Assembly (NCBI RefSeq): GCF_900699785.1
Contig: NZ_LR535679.1
Span: 1,922,001-1,986,000 of the forward strand
Source of the DNA: Campylobacter showae
GTDB taxonomy: Bacteria; Campylobacterota; Campylobacteria; Campylobacterales; Campylobacteraceae
Direction of reading: 5' to 3'
DNA length: 64,000 bases
The notes beneath the pieces are model-generated. The model did no database searches, was not told the origin of the DNA, and was given only the letters and a program-made list of their open reading frames with translations. Shown piece by piece: positions 62,982-64,000 of the stretch. The first letter of the stretch is position 1; every line of letters begins with the position of its first letter. The position numbers were made by a program, and so were the translations under genes.

Positions 62982-63458
62982 TCAAAGCGCTAGTTTGATT
63001 AAATTTTCGCCCTCCAAGCGGTAGTTTCGCCACTGTTCGGACTGGTTTTTCGCGCCCATTTTTTCGTAAAATTTGATGCCGGACTCGTTCCAGTGCAGAC
63101 ACGCCCACTCGAGGCGTTGGAGGTTTTCGTCCTTGCAAATTTGAGCTAGATGCCTAAAAAACTCTTTTCCTATGCCTCTGTTGCGATGCTCTTTTTGGAC
63201 GTACAAATCCTCCAAATACATCCCGCCAAGTCCCAAAAAAGTGGAAAAGGTGTAAAAATATATCGCGTAAGCTATGATTTTACCCTCTGCTATGCAGACT
63301 AAAATCTCGGCGTAGTTTTTCTTAAAAATAGACTCGGCAAAAATTTCCGGCGTAAATTTAATATCATCGCTCATTTTTTCGTATGCGGCCAGCTCTTTAA
63401 CCAGCTCGCAAACGGCTGGCATGTCGGCCCTGGATGCTTTTCTAATAACGTAAGACAA
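62982..63458 (-). CDS. GNAT acetyltransferase (diamine acetyltransferase-like)
   Basis: A 158-residue N-acetyltransferase. Acetyl-CoA motif VQKEHRNRGIGKEFFRHLA (about 92-110) and the following LEWACLHWNESGIKFYEKMGA match the spermidine/thialysine acetyltransferase branch. Substrate not certain; a polyamine would fit the putrescine route encoded at 33-36 kb. It lies 39 bp upstream of the UDG gene on the same strand and diverges from rpmH. Confidence 0.88.
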   Translation of the reverse strand: MSYVIRKASRADMPAVCELVKELAAYEKMSDDIKFTPEIFAESIFKKNYAEILVCIAEGKIIAYAIYFYTFSTFLGLGGMYLEDLYVQKEHRNRGIGKEFFRHLAQICKDENLQRLEWACLHWNESGIKFYEKMGAKNQSEQWRNYRLEGENLIKLAL

Positions 63459-63548
63459 TTTTTTCTCCTAAATTTTAATGAGCGATTATATTTTTATTAT
63501 TTTAAAACGAAGTTTAAAAATTTATTAAAAGGATTTTAAGCGATTTGT

Positions 63549-63557
63549 TGATAAAAT
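63549..63557 (+). promoter_or_regulatory. Probable promoter of rpmH-rnpA
   Basis: TGATAAAAT: a near-consensus extended -10 (TAAAAT at 63552-63557 with upstream TG), about 38 bp before the rpmH start. Confidence 0.45.
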
Positions 63558-63594
63558 CACCGACTTATATCAAAATCACCATAAGGAAAAATTT

Positions 63595-63729
63595 ATGAAA
63601 AGAACATACCAGCCTCATAAAACCCCTAGAAAACGCACTCACGGGTTTCGCGTCCGCATGAAAACTAAAAACGGCCGCAAAGTGCTAAACGCAAGACGCG
63701 CAAAAGGCAGAGCAAGATTGGCCGTTTAA
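63595..63729 (+). CDS. rpmH: 50S ribosomal protein L34
   Basis: A 44-residue basic protein, [19 protein letters not shown] to the end [11 protein letters not shown], the standard L34 sequence. The ATG at 63595 follows ATAAGGAAAAATTT. It is too short to be found by length alone but unmistakable. rnpA overlaps its end, as in many bacteria. Confidence 0.98.
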   Translation: MKRTYQPHKTPRKRTHGFRVRMKTKNGRKVLNARRAKGRARLAV

Positions 63730-64000
63730 GCAAATTTGGCTCTATAAGCAGCCAAAAGGAGTTTTCAAGCGTCTACAAAGAGGCCGTCAAATGGCACTGC
63801 GAGGAGGCGATAGTCTTTTTTAAGCCTTGCAATGAAAACAAATTAGCCGTCGTAGCCAGCAAAAAGGTGGGCAAAGCCGTCGTTCGCAACCGATGTAAAA
63901 GACTTTTGCGAGCGGTTGTAGTCGAGATTTCAAATGAGCTTGCGGACGGCATTTACGTGATAGTCGTTAAAAACGGGCTAGAGAAAAGCTCGTTTTTAAA
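63717..64000 (+). CDS. rnpA: Ribonuclease P protein component, 5' part (runs off the window)
   Basis: The frame reads [20 protein letters not shown], then [20 protein letters not shown], the RNR signature of RnpA, which binds the RNase P RNA for tRNA 5' maturation. No ATG, GTG or TTG is in frame before the conserved part; the nearest candidates are ATT at 63717 (10 nt after AAAGG, inside rpmH) and ATA at 63744. An AUU start overlapping rpmH by 13 bp is the best guess. The 3' end lies outside the window. Confidence 0.88.
   Translation, partial: MGRLSKFGSISSQKEFSSVYKEAVKWHCEEAIVFFKPCNENKLAVVASKKVGKAVVRNRCKRLLRAVVVEISNELADGIYVIVVKNGLEKSSFL

Noticed and set aside
63459..63594. Chromosomal origin next to rpmH
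   Set aside because: No cluster of DnaA boxes (TTATNCACA) or AT-rich unwinding repeats is seen, and dnaA is not in the window.

Overview
The window reads as chromosomal DNA of an epsilonproteobacterium (Campylobacterota), most likely a Campylobacter of the moderate-GC group that includes C. rectus, C. showae, C. curvus and C. concisus. Evidence: very frequent AAATTT words, Campylobacter-type proteins (CjaA-like binding protein, PEB4-like PPIase followed by class II aldolase and an OmpA-family gene), and a rpmH-rnpA neighbourhood like that of C. jejuni. I see no phage, plasmid, insertion sequence, CRISPR array, tRNA or rRNA. The species is inferred.

Layout. 1-2.6 kb: end of an AsmA-like gene (minus strand), then groES-groEL behind a near-perfect sigma-70 promoter overlapped by a CIRCE operator. 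2.8-29.5 kb: a large O-antigen / surface-polysaccharide locus. It opens with wecB-wecC (UDP-ManNAcA), a UDP-HexNAc 4,6-dehydratase, a LegC-type aminotransferase and a NeuD-type acetyltransferase. A very AT-rich core (about 7.7-21.2 kb) follows, holding a NeuB-type ulosonate synthase, a CBS-nucleotidyltransferase, a SpsF-type cytidylyltransferase, a class III aminotransferase, a nitrilase-fold amidase, a PtmA-like SDR, a MaoC-GNAT fusion, a PIG-L deacetylase, glycosyltransferases, a Wzx flippase and a Wzy polymerase. The locus closes with a WbpG-type amidotransferase, a bi-domain dehydrogenase, a heparinase-like protein, a WbuB-type transferase, an initiating sugar-phosphate transferase on the minus strand, and Wzz. 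Three of these genes are broken in this sequence: wzy (at an A9 tract), an acetyltransferase (frameshift plus stop) and the initiating transferase (frameshift).

29.5-32.7 kb: an amino-acid (probably cysteine) ABC importer on the minus strand. 32.9-36.3 kb: agmatine deiminase, CDF metal exporter, small tyrosine phosphatase and N-carbamoylputrescine amidase; the two outer genes together give the agmatine-to-putrescine route. 37-40 kb: a Tat-exported transglutaminase-like protein with a MerT/MerP-like metal pair, then a PepD-type dipeptidase. 40.3-47.7 kb: nth, a PEB4-like PPIase, fba, a MotA/TolQ plus OmpA-family pair, a D-cysteine desulfhydrase-like enzyme and hisD. 48-58.5 kb: a DKNYY protein, BCCT and NSS transporters, a beta-propeller-like protein, an M48 protease, prmC, a DUF4149 protein and a split ThrE exporter. 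58.8-60.7 kb: two tandem paralogues of unknown function behind a textbook sigma-28 (FliA) promoter. 60.7-64 kb: a thioesterase, a LpoA-like periplasmic protein, a divergent family-4 UDG, a GNAT, rpmH and the start of rnpA.

How they work together: WecB/WecC supply UDP-ManNAcA; the LegBC-like and NeuB-like sets supply amino or ulosonate sugars; glycosyltransferases build the repeat unit on a lipid carrier; Wzx, Wzy and Wzz flip, polymerise and size it. The strongest candidates for something undescribed are the FliA-driven paralogue pair with a shared 55-residue C-terminal module, the ulosonate-like pathway that lacks a recognisable NeuC/LegG/PseG step, and a family of 100-150 bp palindromic intergenic repeats (seven copies, mostly paired, all after operon ends).
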